Shown: positions 47,201 to 56,000 of the stretch, piece by piece
Layout of the letters: every line of letters begins with the position of its first letter
Numbering within the stretch: the first letter of the stretch is position 1
NCBI GenBank assembly: GCA_003144275.1
Contig: NJBF01000018.1
Span: 1 to 64,000 of the forward strand
Direction of reading: 5' to 3'
DNA length: 64,000 nt
DNA from: Candidatus Heimdallarchaeota archaeon B3_Heim
GTDB lineage: Archaea; Asgardarchaeota; Heimdallarchaeia; Hodarchaeales; Hodarchaeaceae
Notes under the pieces: generated by a model
Databases searched by the model: none
Seen by the model: only the letters and a program-made list of their open reading frames with translations
What the model was told of the DNA's origin: nothing
Program-made: the position numbers and the translations under genes

Positions 47201-47449
47201 CGTTATGGGATCTCTATAAGTTGTAGAAGTGAAATCCTCGCTGAATTCGACCTGAGAACTATACTTTGCTGTTTCCGTCCGTTTTTGATTTTCTAAATTC
47301 AAAAAATCTTGTTCTAATTGGACAGTTAACGTATTATGCGATTTAGCACTAGAAATCGTTTCTTGCCCATGAATAGGGGCAATAACAAGACCAACTAAGG
47401 CCAATAAAACTATCAATATTTTTAACGGATTGTATTTTGTTGTCACCAC
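44270..47449 (-). CDS. Giant anchored LVIVD-repeat propeller protein
   Basis: A 1059-residue exported protein. After a signal peptide (KILIVLLALVGLVIAPIHG) come 14 LVIVD-type repeats from about residue 105 to 700, each near 43 residues with GDYAYVAD and GLxVIDISDPTxP. Fourteen blades would suit two seven-bladed beta-propellers. Two Ig/cadherin-like domains follow (about 790-980, each with TDNVEVDRVEFLIDD-like strands), then one helix (ITIAGLSIPVLGASYFFYI) and a 50-residue charged cytoplasmic tail. Likely a cell-surface binding or adhesion protein. The long inner tail is unusual among these anchors and might signal inward. GTG start with GGTGGG upstream. Confidence 0.85.
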   Translation of the reverse strand: MVTTKYNPLKILIVLLALVGLVIAPIHGQETISSAKSHNTLTVQLEQDFLNLENQKRTETAKYSSQVEFSEDFTSTTYRDPITNVEGWGTGSIRSPKKSFSLAGTIGSPGSAVGVYVEGNYAYIADEIGGVRIIDISDPTTPTFAAVYDEWNSEGYDVHVTGDNAYIAGGTFYILNVSDPTSPKRIVSVFGTLNQAYDLDVAGNYAYVANGTYGLRVFDISDPTTPFLADSFGPSDSYQGVYVEGNYAYVADGSNGLQVIDISDPTTLTGVDMIDTVDARDVFIAGNYAYVADAASGLRVIDISDPSNPTLAGSYDTPGSAYEVYVEGDYAYVADGSSGLQVIDISDPTTPSFVDSFGTSDSSQGVYVEGNYAYVADGSNGLQVIKISDSVTPNTIDFASTNHRARDVHVAGDYAYVADGESGLNVVDISDPLNSISVGNYDTPNTSWGVHVAGDYAYLADLHSGLQVIDISDPTNPTFAGSYDTPGRATGVYVDGDYAYVADYDRGLRVVDISDPTNPTSAGDYDGSGFAQKVFIAGDYAYVANRLDFQVIDISDPTNLTLAGFYDSTVPYFDNDVYVAGDYAYVAEEQGFTVLDISNPATPTYAGGIDTTGAASGVYIEGDYAYIADGSNGLEVIDISDPTSISPLSLVGNYNTPGSAYDVFIAGDYAYVADGWGGLNVVEIARHRTRQYESLSYAQSLKVYTISDSATITRITLSSSYSTPTDTSVAFAITLNGGTSWNQVNPGDENVFETSGNDLRWKADLSSSDSYSLVTAQINSVTITHEHYPEPTITSNLANNSIHNSNSEIVLTISDSSLLNEIRSNWDNSGDRVLSAPLASTFSEFLPITEEEHTLYIKAEDLVGNFINIRFAFTTDDTDPTIVSHSGLSDNVVISGEHEIIVTATDNVEVDRVEFLIDDVQEHITTSSPYMWQWDTVDVSNGDYTVTIRAVDKAGNEIEKSIDVTVKNIQGPPVIEIFGITIPIDPGTLITIAGLSIPVLGASYFFYIRRFRYKDIYKMYERLYTGDNLQEIKKEIKTKYPKYSYSKIDAILRKGKKIS

Positions 47450-47954
47450 TAAATACCCACCTGCGATCTCGTAACATGGTAACTAGTTCTTTTTAAGGTT
47501 AGTCATCATTCAGCAGTATGACGACAGTGTACTATTCATAATCTCCATTTTAATGACAGACCAGAAATTGAACTATCCAGTTTCCGCTTTCACATTTCTT
47601 CTGTATCTGAACTGATAAAGAAATGGTTATAATTAGAAGAAGAAATCATTGAATTGATTTGATCCATGAACCTTTCCAACATTATTCCTCCCTCTCGATT
47701 TTCAGAGGTAGGCCTCCTCACACGCCACTGGAAAGTGGTAATTCCTCTCAAACTTAAGTATCCCCCCGCAAAGCATTGTAGATAGTGAGCGCACGCTTTT
47801 TAATGTCTGTTATATAAAAAGAAGATTAATTGATTCATGAAGTTTTTCTTGGTAGAGGGCATATGAAATGTAATATGAACAAGAATCGATTCAAAGTAGA
47901 TCATCTGTAGGGCTTTAATCGTGCTAGAATTATTATCTTTCAGTTTAGAATTTC
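47450..47954. other. Gap with a structured-RNA-like segment
   Basis: No intact gene. Bases 47691-47738 fold into two hairpins (listed separately), and a 30-codon minus-strand frame (47590-47682) has a strong GGGAGGA ribosome site but unremarkable sequence. Confidence 0.4.
47691..47738 (+). ncRNA. Candidate structured RNA segment
   Basis: The first hairpin pairs CCTCT (47691-47695) with AGAGG (47704-47708). The second pairs CCACT (47725-47729) with AGTGG (47734-47738) around a GGAA loop, a GNRA tetraloop on this strand. The stretch is more GC-rich than its surroundings. The element could be a small RNA or part of a leader. Strand and function are guesses. Confidence 0.25.
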
Positions 47955-48341
47955 CTATTTTTGTTTTGAGTAAAAGGAAATCAAATACCCATCTGGATCT
48001 GTGAAAGTAAATTCTCTATCTCCCCAAGACTTATTTTCAATATCATCAATTATTTCTATTTTATTTCGATACTTTTCATATATCTTATCCACATTGGTGA
48101 CGTTAATATAAAATTGAACTCCAGAACCATCAACTCCTCTTGGATGTAACTTATGGTTAATATCAGAGAAGGTCTTTCCAATACCTAAACGATCATTTCC
48201 AATGCGAATAGAAACCCATGTAGGATTGTCTTTATTTGGATAAAATTCATCGATTTCTAACTCTAAAATATCACGGTAGAATTTAATCGAATTTTCTATA
48301 TTGGTTGTATAAATCATAGGTTCTAGTTTCATTACTTTCAC
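47955..48341 (-). CDS. VOC superfamily (glyoxalase/bleomycin-resistance-like) protein
   Basis: A 128-residue single-domain VOC protein: LEPMIYTTNIENSIKFYRDILELEI opens the first module and GVQFYINVTNVDKIYEKY the second, ending in FTFTDPDGYLISFYSKQ, the usual C-terminal metal-ligand region. Such proteins dimerise to form two metal sites and act as dioxygenases, isomerases or drug-binding proteins; the reaction is not readable. Stands alone. Confidence 0.82.
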   Translation of the reverse strand: MKVMKLEPMIYTTNIENSIKFYRDILELEIDEFYPNKDNPTWVSIRIGNDRLGIGKTFSDINHKLHPRGVDGSGVQFYINVTNVDKIYEKYRNKIEIIDDIENKSWGDREFTFTDPDGYLISFYSKQK

Positions 48342-48678
48342 TTATCCTCTACAAAAATAGATTATTAGATCTACTTTTTCTATTTCTAACTCTTTTAGCA
48401 ATTCTGAATCCCCTCGTGATTAATCATTATTAAAAATGTATATTTCTTAGAAATTCACTAATTTAAGTTCTTTATGTCTAAAATAACAGTATATTCCCAT
48501 ATCAACTTTTTTTCGGAACTGTTCGTTGGTTATATTAAGAAATTTATATGTTAACTTAAGGATACCCCGACTCGAAATATGGAGAACTCCAAGAATCTTG
48601 GAGTATTTATTGCTCTAAAAATTTATGTGTTTGGCTTAGTCTCTAGGTTGTATTACTAGTTTCAATTAATATTCTTGC
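48342..48678. other. Intergenic with a perfect hairpin
   Basis: No coding frame. An eight-base perfect inverted repeat, ACTCCAAG/CTTGGAGT with a 3-base loop (48586-48604), lies 75 bases beyond the beta-helix gene stop. It is not followed by a T-run on the minus strand. Confidence 0.5.
48586..48604. repeat. Perfect 8-base inverted repeat
   Basis: ACTCCAAG, loop AAT, CTTGGAGT. It may be an RNA hairpin at the 3' end of the beta-helix mRNA or a palindromic protein site upstream of the VOC gene. Confidence 0.55.
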
Positions 48679-50238
48679 TCAAAATTTTCTTACTCTTAAG
48701 CGAAATGAAACTAGAATGATCAAAAGGAGGAATATACTCGGAAAAAATATAACTGAAGTGCTAGCTGTAGTATTGGTCTCTGATATGTGGATTGTATCTC
48801 CCCATTGTAAGATTTTATTTTTAAATTCAGAAGCATCAACCGCAATAATGTAGTAATCAATCATAGTTTTTTTCGAGATAGGCCCAAAGCTGGCATGGTA
48901 AGTACCATCAATTGAAGCTGTCATCGCTATAGAAAAATATTGATCATCTACGCTATGTTCTCCCCGAACGATGTAATATAATATTACATTACTTATCCCC
49001 GAATCGTCTGAAATATTTAAATTAATCGTGATTTGATCAGTTAAAGAGGGAGTTTCGGGATAATGTGCTAAAGAATTTACAATTGGTATACGTAAATCAT
49101 AACCTGGTGGAATTTCGGTTCCTGGGGTCGCACTTTGGGCTAATGGATAGGGATCATTTGCATTACTAGATCCTGTAATGGAATAGAAGCCTGTCCCACT
49201 ATAATCTGACCAATAATTCCACCCCCAAGTATTTTGGCCCTCATCATAAGCTTGAGGCACTTGGTTGTTGTCAATGAAATTGTTATGATGAAAAATATTG
49301 CTAGCAGAGACACCTTTGACATATATTCCCCTGTGACTATTGTTTACCAATCGATTCCATTTAAAAACATTCTCTGAAGAATGCAAGATGAAAATACCGT
49401 CATAACCATTTAGACTAAATAAATTATTACTAATGTTCCCCCCGCGTGAATGACTGTACTTTAAGGCAAATTCGGAGTTATAAATACAGGTGTTATTTTC
49501 AATAATACAATATGAAGACCCCCAGAAACGAATACCAGCGACCTCATTATGGGTGCAGAGATTATCCCAAACAGAACCATAATATGAACCACCGAAGTGA
49601 ATGCCATATAAACTGTTGGCATTACAAGAATTATTCTCTACAATTGCAAATTTAGAACTCAATAGCTCGATTCCAATATAGCTGCTCTCGCATACATTAT
49701 TTAGTATAGTGCAAGAATCAGAATTCACAACATGGATACCTTGACTGTTTGAGTTACAAATATTATTTACTATCAAAGAGGAACCGGAATTATTGATTAA
49801 AATACCATACTTGCTATTTATGCAGGTATTGTTGACAACGCTAGCTGTTCCAGGCTTAACACCTAATATAATAATGCCATGATATTCATCTCTAATAGTT
49901 TCGATCTGACAATCTCGAATAACAAAATATTTTGTAGTATTATGAATAAAAATCCCTGCACTTTCATTTGCGATGATGGTTAATCCTTCTATAATCCAAG
50001 GATCCTCTTTAGTACCTAAACCCTCAATAACGACAGCTGCTAACTCATCATCTGAAGAAACATTAATAGATCCTTGAGAATTTTGATTAGATAGACGAAA
50101 ATCACCGCTAGAATCAAATCTATATGTGCTAGAAGATAGTGGCCTGGTATATTCACTGGAATTAGTACAAATATTAATAATACTGAATAAAAGAATCAAA
50201 CTAAGAAATTGAACTTCCAAGAAATTCTTATTGATCAT
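48679..50238 (-). CDS. Anchored right-handed beta-helix (NosD/pectate-lyase-like) surface protein
   Basis: A 519-residue exported protein. The signal peptide (LEVQFLSLILLFSIINIC) precedes about nine parallel beta-helix coils (residues 85-340) with the NosD-like pattern: IENNSCNANSLYGIHF, IENNTCIYNSEFALKY and FKWNRLVNNSHRGIYV. A WNYWSDYSGTG block follows, as in many such proteins, then an Ig-like domain (about 380-480), a TTAST stalk, one helix and an FRLRVRKF tail. Parallel beta-helices bind or cut polysaccharide; no catalytic residues are evident. Likely a surface carbohydrate-binding protein. Confidence 0.82.
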   Translation of the reverse strand: MINKNFLEVQFLSLILLFSIINICTNSSEYTRPLSSSTYRFDSSGDFRLSNQNSQGSINVSSDDELAAVVIEGLGTKEDPWIIEGLTIIANESAGIFIHNTTKYFVIRDCQIETIRDEYHGIIILGVKPGTASVVNNTCINSKYGILINNSGSSLIVNNICNSNSQGIHVVNSDSCTILNNVCESSYIGIELLSSKFAIVENNSCNANSLYGIHFGGSYYGSVWDNLCTHNEVAGIRFWGSSYCIIENNTCIYNSEFALKYSHSRGGNISNNLFSLNGYDGIFILHSSENVFKWNRLVNNSHRGIYVKGVSASNIFHHNNFIDNNQVPQAYDEGQNTWGWNYWSDYSGTGFYSITGSSNANDPYPLAQSATPGTEIPPGYDLRIPIVNSLAHYPETPSLTDQITINLNISDDSGISNVILYYIVRGEHSVDDQYFSIAMTASIDGTYHASFGPISKKTMIDYYIIAVDASEFKNKILQWGDTIHISETNTTASTSVIFFPSIFLLLIILVSFRLRVRKF

Positions 50239-50319
50239 TTTTTTTAGTACCCTTACTCATTTGATACCAGAAGTCAGAATTAGAACTAACTATCAATATC
50301 TTTGTTTTATATCTATTGA

Positions 50320-50577
50320 TCAAACCATAACGCTTTGTTTTCCAGCATCATCGTAGAGCTGGAAAAAATAATCAATTGCAGGGCGGATTAAATGTTGGTC
50401 TTCAGTAATAATACCTGCTTCATGTAAAACAGTCATAGATCGTTCTACTAAATTTGCTGAGCCTAAATACATCTTTATTTCATCAGATATAATCATTTTC
50501 GTATGTAAATTTGGGTTTAAAGAAAATTTTTTTTCTTTTTCACTGGTTAGGTAAGTAGTCGTTTTTTCATCTCTTCC
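50320..50577 (-). pseudogene. C-terminal remnant of a phospholipase D-like protein
   Basis: A start-less open stretch of 85 codons ends at TGA 50320-50322. It contains NPNLHTKMIISDEIKMYLGSANLVERS, the second HKD motif (HxKxxxxD with a downstream GSxN) of PLD-family phosphodiesterases. The N-terminal half and first HKD motif are missing, and the stretch is cut off at its upstream end by the gene for a surface protein, which overlaps it by about 11 bases. The remnant cannot be active alone. Confidence 0.55.
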
Positions 50578-51199
50578 TCATTTTTCTTCTTTGAATGAGA
50601 AGTAGAAGGATGACGGTTGCTCCAAAATAGAAGGGGAAACTGGGTGCAGAACCGGCCGTAGTAAAAGGGTAGGTTAACAACCACGCGGTAATATTTGAAA
50701 CATAAAGTTCTCCTATTCCTATGTTCACAGGATACCCTGGGAAAGTTTGCTCAATACAGTACTCCCCATTCGCACTTCCATTCACTTCGACTAAGGAATA
50801 CTGGAAATCAAAGCCTGGTGCTTCATCTGAAACAATATGTGCTATAAATTGTCCCCTGTGGGTTTTGCCAGGTAGAATTGTGAATGTTTCGATTCCTTCG
50901 AAAGCGATATAATGTTGGGGGATACTTCCTGAGATGGTTAGATTAAATCTTACAGCTGAACTTGAACTTCCCGCAAGAGTAATGGTTAAATTCCAAGTAA
51001 CACCAATCGCACTTGTATAGATCCATTTTTGAAATAATTTTGCAGATTCCGAAGTGTTAGTCAAACCAAAGAACCCAGTTATAATCGTGTTCTCAGGAAG
51101 ACTTGTAGCTTTGCTTCCTAACTCTACATTCAGGAGCGAACTAGTTAAGCAAGCAAGGAGGATGTAGAAGCAGACAATTATATTTTTAAACTTCCTCAT
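50567..51199 (-). CDS. Small anchored surface protein
   Basis: A 210-residue exported protein: signal peptide (NIIVCFYILLACLTSSLL), a single beta-rich domain of about 150 residues with FNLTISGSI and WNLTITLAG, one helix near the end (FYFGATVILLLLI) and a QRRKMRKR tail. Many N-x-S/T sites suggest glycosylation. No family recognised. Its 3' end overlaps a phospholipase D remnant. Confidence 0.7.
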   Translation of the reverse strand: MRKFKNIIVCFYILLACLTSSLLNVELGSKATSLPENTIITGFFGLTNTSESAKLFQKWIYTSAIGVTWNLTITLAGSSSSAVRFNLTISGSIPQHYIAFEGIETFTILPGKTHRGQFIAHIVSDEAPGFDFQYSLVEVNGSANGEYCIEQTFPGYPVNIGIGELYVSNITAWLLTYPFTTAGSAPSFPFYFGATVILLLLIQRRKMRKR

Positions 51200-51244
51200 A
51201 ATTCCTTATACCTTCAATTTTATATTAAATAGATATTAGCATTT

Positions 51245-52528
51245 TTAAGACTTTCTTAGAAATTTACCTGTTTTCTCTCTAATTTTATACAGAATTCCTG
51301 AAGTGATGATTTCCTGGAACTTCTTCATGACAATTTGCGATTTAATTAAAGCATAAACCCTTGGATGTGTTTTTGAAATCCACATCAAATCCTGGTGTTC
51401 ATTTACTCTTATCTGCTTTTCCCAATCTGAAGCTTCTAGTGGAAGAAAGAGATTAGAGATTAATTTTTCATACCGAGTATGATCGACATCCAATAATAGT
51501 TTCATAAAGTAGAGTTTTTGTGCCAATGGGAGTTTATCAACCCCTTCAAGAAGTAATGCATCATCTAATTTTATCAATAAGGCTATTAAAAAATCAAAGT
51601 TCAGCCATTCTTCAAGCATAGGAAGAAATTGGTTTGTATTGAATTCAGAGAAAATTTCCTTTGGCAACACTTCATTTTTCCATAATAGATCGAATATGCT
51701 CCCTAGTTCGTTTGGAGAAGGTTGTTTGACCAAAAATTTTCGGATGGATTGTATTAGAAGCTCATTTGCTACTTTAGGAAGTTTGTTCTGGTATTCGATA
51801 TAGAACCATGCCAAAAAACTCAAATCTTCTTTTTTAATCAGTGGTAGTATTAAACTAGGTTTAATGGAGTCTTTTACAGTATCTAGTAAGGTTTCATCAG
51901 CTGCATCTATTCCATAAACCCAAAATCGAATATCTTCAAAACTAGTAGAACGCTCTATCACTTTAATAATATTAGTAATCCCCATAGTGTTCAAAGTTTC
52001 CAGTGCAATAGAATTTAAAATCTTAGTTAATCCAACAAGAGCAGTTCCAAAACTTAGAGGGGGAATTTCATCTGTTAATGCTCTTGTAAGAATCTCTGGT
52101 GAGATTCTAGAAATTGTTTGCTTGATAATACTTTCTTCTCTCCATTCACCCCATCTTAGTCTACTGAGAAATTCGATTAAGTTTTCTGATTCCATCTTTT
52201 CTAAATAGAGCATAATGGATTTACAAACCACTTTCTGCATATCACTTGATAATTCAAGTTTTTTGATCTTTTCATCAATCAGGTACACGTCAATGATCGT
52301 TTTACTATTGGTAATGGATTTTATTAAGAGACTAACTACATTAAACTCCCTAAGAAAGTCTTTATTCTCGTTTAAGATTTCTTTTAATCGTACTAATGAT
52401 GAAAGAAGTCTTTCGAGAGATTTCTCTGAAATCTTGTCTAAGAATGGAAAAACCAATTCTTTAAATGTGGATTCATCTATAACTAATAGTTCTTCAAGAA
52501 AGGAGAGATATCTATTCTCCCAAAACAT
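51245..52528 (-). CDS. Helical-repeat-like hypothetical protein
   Basis: A 427-residue soluble protein, almost entirely helical, Leu/Ile/Lys/Glu-rich, with repeating 35-45-residue helical units suggestive of a HEAT or ARM solenoid (for example SLERLLSSLVRLKEIL, LAQKLYFMKLLLDV). No catalytic motif, Cys cluster or membrane helix. It heads a minus-strand block with other unrecognised large proteins, so a shared role is possible. ATG start. Confidence 0.55.
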   Translation of the reverse strand: MFWENRYLSFLEELLVIDESTFKELVFPFLDKISEKSLERLLSSLVRLKEILNENKDFLREFNVVSLLIKSITNSKTIIDVYLIDEKIKKLELSSDMQKVVCKSIMLYLEKMESENLIEFLSRLRWGEWREESIIKQTISRISPEILTRALTDEIPPLSFGTALVGLTKILNSIALETLNTMGITNIIKVIERSTSFEDIRFWVYGIDAADETLLDTVKDSIKPSLILPLIKKEDLSFLAWFYIEYQNKLPKVANELLIQSIRKFLVKQPSPNELGSIFDLLWKNEVLPKEIFSEFNTNQFLPMLEEWLNFDFLIALLIKLDDALLLEGVDKLPLAQKLYFMKLLLDVDHTRYEKLISNLFLPLEASDWEKQIRVNEHQDLMWISKTHPRVYALIKSQIVMKKFQEIITSGILYKIREKTGKFLRKS

Positions 52529-53080
52529 CGACTGATTGGTAAGAACCTCTAAATCATACCAAGAATGGGGAATCGAATGAAAAAAATCCTTACTTGAGAT
52601 GAAGTAAATTGTTTAATGCAGATTTTTTTAATCTTGAAGAAAATAAAAAATATGGTAAATATCTTGAATCATTGGAAGAAGACCAAATATTAGAATTACT
52701 TACTTCTAAACATAGTAAAAGCTATACAAAGAATCTTACTCAAGCTGATATGCTAAAAAAGTTGTTGATATTCAATAAATTCAATTATTGGTTTCATTAT
52801 TATTCTTGATGTATCATCACAAGAAAACAAAGTTGAACCTCTTGATTTTGAGGATGTTCTTTTTTATTTTGAACAAAATAAGAATTCCCTAGGTTGATAG
52901 GGATATACTACATAAGAGGAGGAGATAAAACGGCAGCAAGTCGTTTATGATGATTTGTTATAGTAAAGTGAACCATGATAATCTGTCGATGGAATAGGTT
53001 CCAAAAGAATGGTTCTTAAAATTCTTCTAATTACTCTTTCAGAATTAATTGAACTAATTTTAGAAATTACTTACTGATGA
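52529..53080. other. Gap with a broken small gene
   Basis: The space between two minus-strand genes holds a plus-strand broken frame (about 52609-52897). Nothing else is supported. Confidence 0.4.
52609..52897 (+). pseudogene. Broken small gene with probable frameshift
   Basis: A 66-residue frame (Glu/Leu-rich, LESLEEDQILELLTSKHSK) stops at 52809. A second frame, shifted by one base, continues IIILDVSSQENKVEPLDFEDVLFYF to a TGA at 52895-52897. Joining them would give a helical protein of about 95 residues. Upstream an in-frame TGA precedes the only start (TTG). No family recognised. Confidence 0.3.
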
Positions 53081-56000
53081 TCATGGTATATTAAAATTGA
53101 GAGTCTTACGTTTTAGAGTAGAAAATGACATAAAAGGAAATGAGAATTCTCTTAAAAAACCAGAAAGGATTTCCTCAGATATAACGATAACAGATCTTAG
53201 TATTGGTTCATCAGATAAGTTAAATCGACTAGAAATGGTATCGAAATTTTCTTCTAACCAATCCATCCTTTTAGAATGTTTCTGGATCCATGAATCACCC
53301 TCTTCATCTGTTCCAATAAATCTATCAATTTCATTTGAGATTTCTCTAGGACTACGTCCCATATTGATATTTTTACACTCAATAACATAGATTACGTTTG
53401 TATCATGATCAATGCTTAATATATCGATGTCCCCCAAATCTTCATCACAGTGAAATAACTCTGATGGAGCAATAGGAATATTTTTTAAATTTCGATTTAG
53501 AGAATAATTATTCTCAATCCATTCAAATACAACATTTTCAAAGTACTTTCCTTTAATATTTCTAATTTTCGCAATAAAACTCTCCATCTCAGCAGAACTA
53601 TCAGTAGTTTTATAACGAGCCATAATGATTAAACTATTCAATTGTTCTAAACTTGAAAAAGAATTTCTAGCACCCCACATCAGATGTAATTCTTCATCGA
53701 TTTGATATTGAATAATAGGTCTCCTAATGTAGGATAATCTTCTATTATAGATCCAAGGCCAAATATCATAAGTATCAAATCCATCAGGGGGAATTTCATA
53801 TTTCTCACGAAGGGAAAGACTGAATAAATTAATTAGTTTAATTGTTTGTTCAGAGTTTAATTCAAGAGATTCACTGAAATCAATGATAAATTCGGTCTTA
53901 GGTATGGATATTACTGAATTCTCTTTTTCTATTGCTTTTGAATATAATAACATTATAAAATTACTGATGATCTCTCTATTTACACCAAATTCCGAAACAA
54001 TTGCTGATTCGTAGTCAACTTCGAAACCATTATAATTATTAAGAAGATCGGAATAACTAAATGATGTAGGTGTCTGATCAAACGATTTGTAAACATCTTC
54101 GGTGAACTTTGCAGTTAAAAATTGATTAAATTTACTCATTCCTCCTTTCAATGTCCCTATTCTACCTGAAGGGAGTATTGATATTGTTTCATCAAAAACT
54201 GCTAAGTGATTATAATCACTAATCAACCCCCAATTCACGATATGGTGACAGATTGCTAGTAGTTCAAGATATTCTACAATCGAAATCTCTTCTTCTCCAT
54301 TTATTGACATAGCACTAATAATTTCTATTAAGATTCGTATAGAAACTGATGTATTATTCTGAATTGAATTATTAGATAATAATTCATTTACCATACTCTC
54401 AATCCCAAAAAAACACTCTACTTGTGAGGCGAGAGTTCGTGAATTCAGAGTCATGTTCCAGATATTAACCTCATATTGGGATATGAGAAATTCTAATAGA
54501 TATTCCTTATCGAATCTTTGTAATTTATTCTGTAGTAATTTATAATAAAAATCAACAATTTCATTTAAGATTTCTCCCTTTTCCTCTTTCGATTCGATCT
54601 CTATAATCGAATCAGTCTTCCTATCGATTTTTTCAGCAAGATTCTGAAGATAATATTCAATATCCCCACGTTTTATTCTATAAAAAGTTACCAATGATTC
54701 ATTCTGGATCTTAAAATCAGAGGGTTGAAAAAAATGTATCTTTTTCTTGAATCCGAGAGGAATAATTCTTTCAAAATCCTTTTCGTAATCTAAGGTTGAA
54801 TCAAAGAATTTAGTAATTCCTCTTAACAAATCAGACATAATTTTCCTTTCTGCAATGTTATTAGTTTCCATAAACAGCTTTTTAAAATAAAATGGAATAG
54901 AAACTACAATCCGAAGGAATATCTTTTCTTTATAGATGTTTACACTAAGATCTTTAGGATGATCTGATCCTTCATTGGGCACTAACCATTTCTTTGGATT
55001 CTCAAAATTAAATGTTAGAAGAACCTGTGAAAAATCTTTTTGGATAATTAACCGTCCTAAAACATCACTAAATTGCCAGACCCAATATGCGAACATTTCA
55101 GAAAATTCAATAAATAACCACATTACATCATTGATGATTTCATCTGAAGTCTCGTAAGTATCAACCCAAAAAGGATAATCAAATGCTTCAATAGAACTCA
55201 GGAATCTCATAATTACTCGATCGTCAGGATTTTTAACAAAAATTGGTATTCTACCCTCTTCATCTGTTTCTTTCCGTATAACTGGTATTGTTCCTTCACT
55301 TAAATCTACCAAATGTATATCATTAAGGCGTTTTGTTAATACTCTCAATTCATTCCCCTCATTTATAGGGAAAATCACCTCACCTTTGATTTTGGAGTCT
55401 GAAAAGTATAGTGAGAAGTCATTTCCATAATAAAAACCAAATTCATCTAGAAAAGAAGTAGATAACAATTTTATTTCTTGAGATAATTCAAACCTCCAAG
55501 GTAAGTACCTAATTATATCAAATATATCGAATTTTCTTGCCTTTGCCAGTACAGAAAACTCTTCGAAAGGAATTAACCAATATAGATTCTCCATATCCTT
55601 TGTTTCGACTCCTGCTATCATATTTCTTCCCATTGGCGATATCAAATGGCAAATCACTATTTCAGTCTTGTATTGCTTCTCTAGGAGTCGTATGACATCT
55701 CTAATTCTTTTACCTATTTTTGAATTCAATTCAGGATAAGAATCTCCCTTAATAAAGGGGTTATCATGATTAAAATTTTTAAAATCGTCAAAAACCATAA
55801 TTGAATATATCATTTTATTGTTAGTATCGAATTCATATAAATCTTCGATAATAGGAAGTTTTAATGTCAATTTTGGCAGATCTTGAAGTGGCTTCTTTCT
55901 TACTTTTAGAAATAGAAAGTAATATTCTAGTAAATTTCGACAATGTTCTCTATAATTGTAATAGAGTATTTGTCTAAATGTTACCTTTAATTTCTTCTTT

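Noticed and set aside
47590..47682. A 30-residue minus-strand protein
   Set aside because: The ribosome site is strong but the sequence is short and Ser/Asn-rich without features; mentioned only as a finding.
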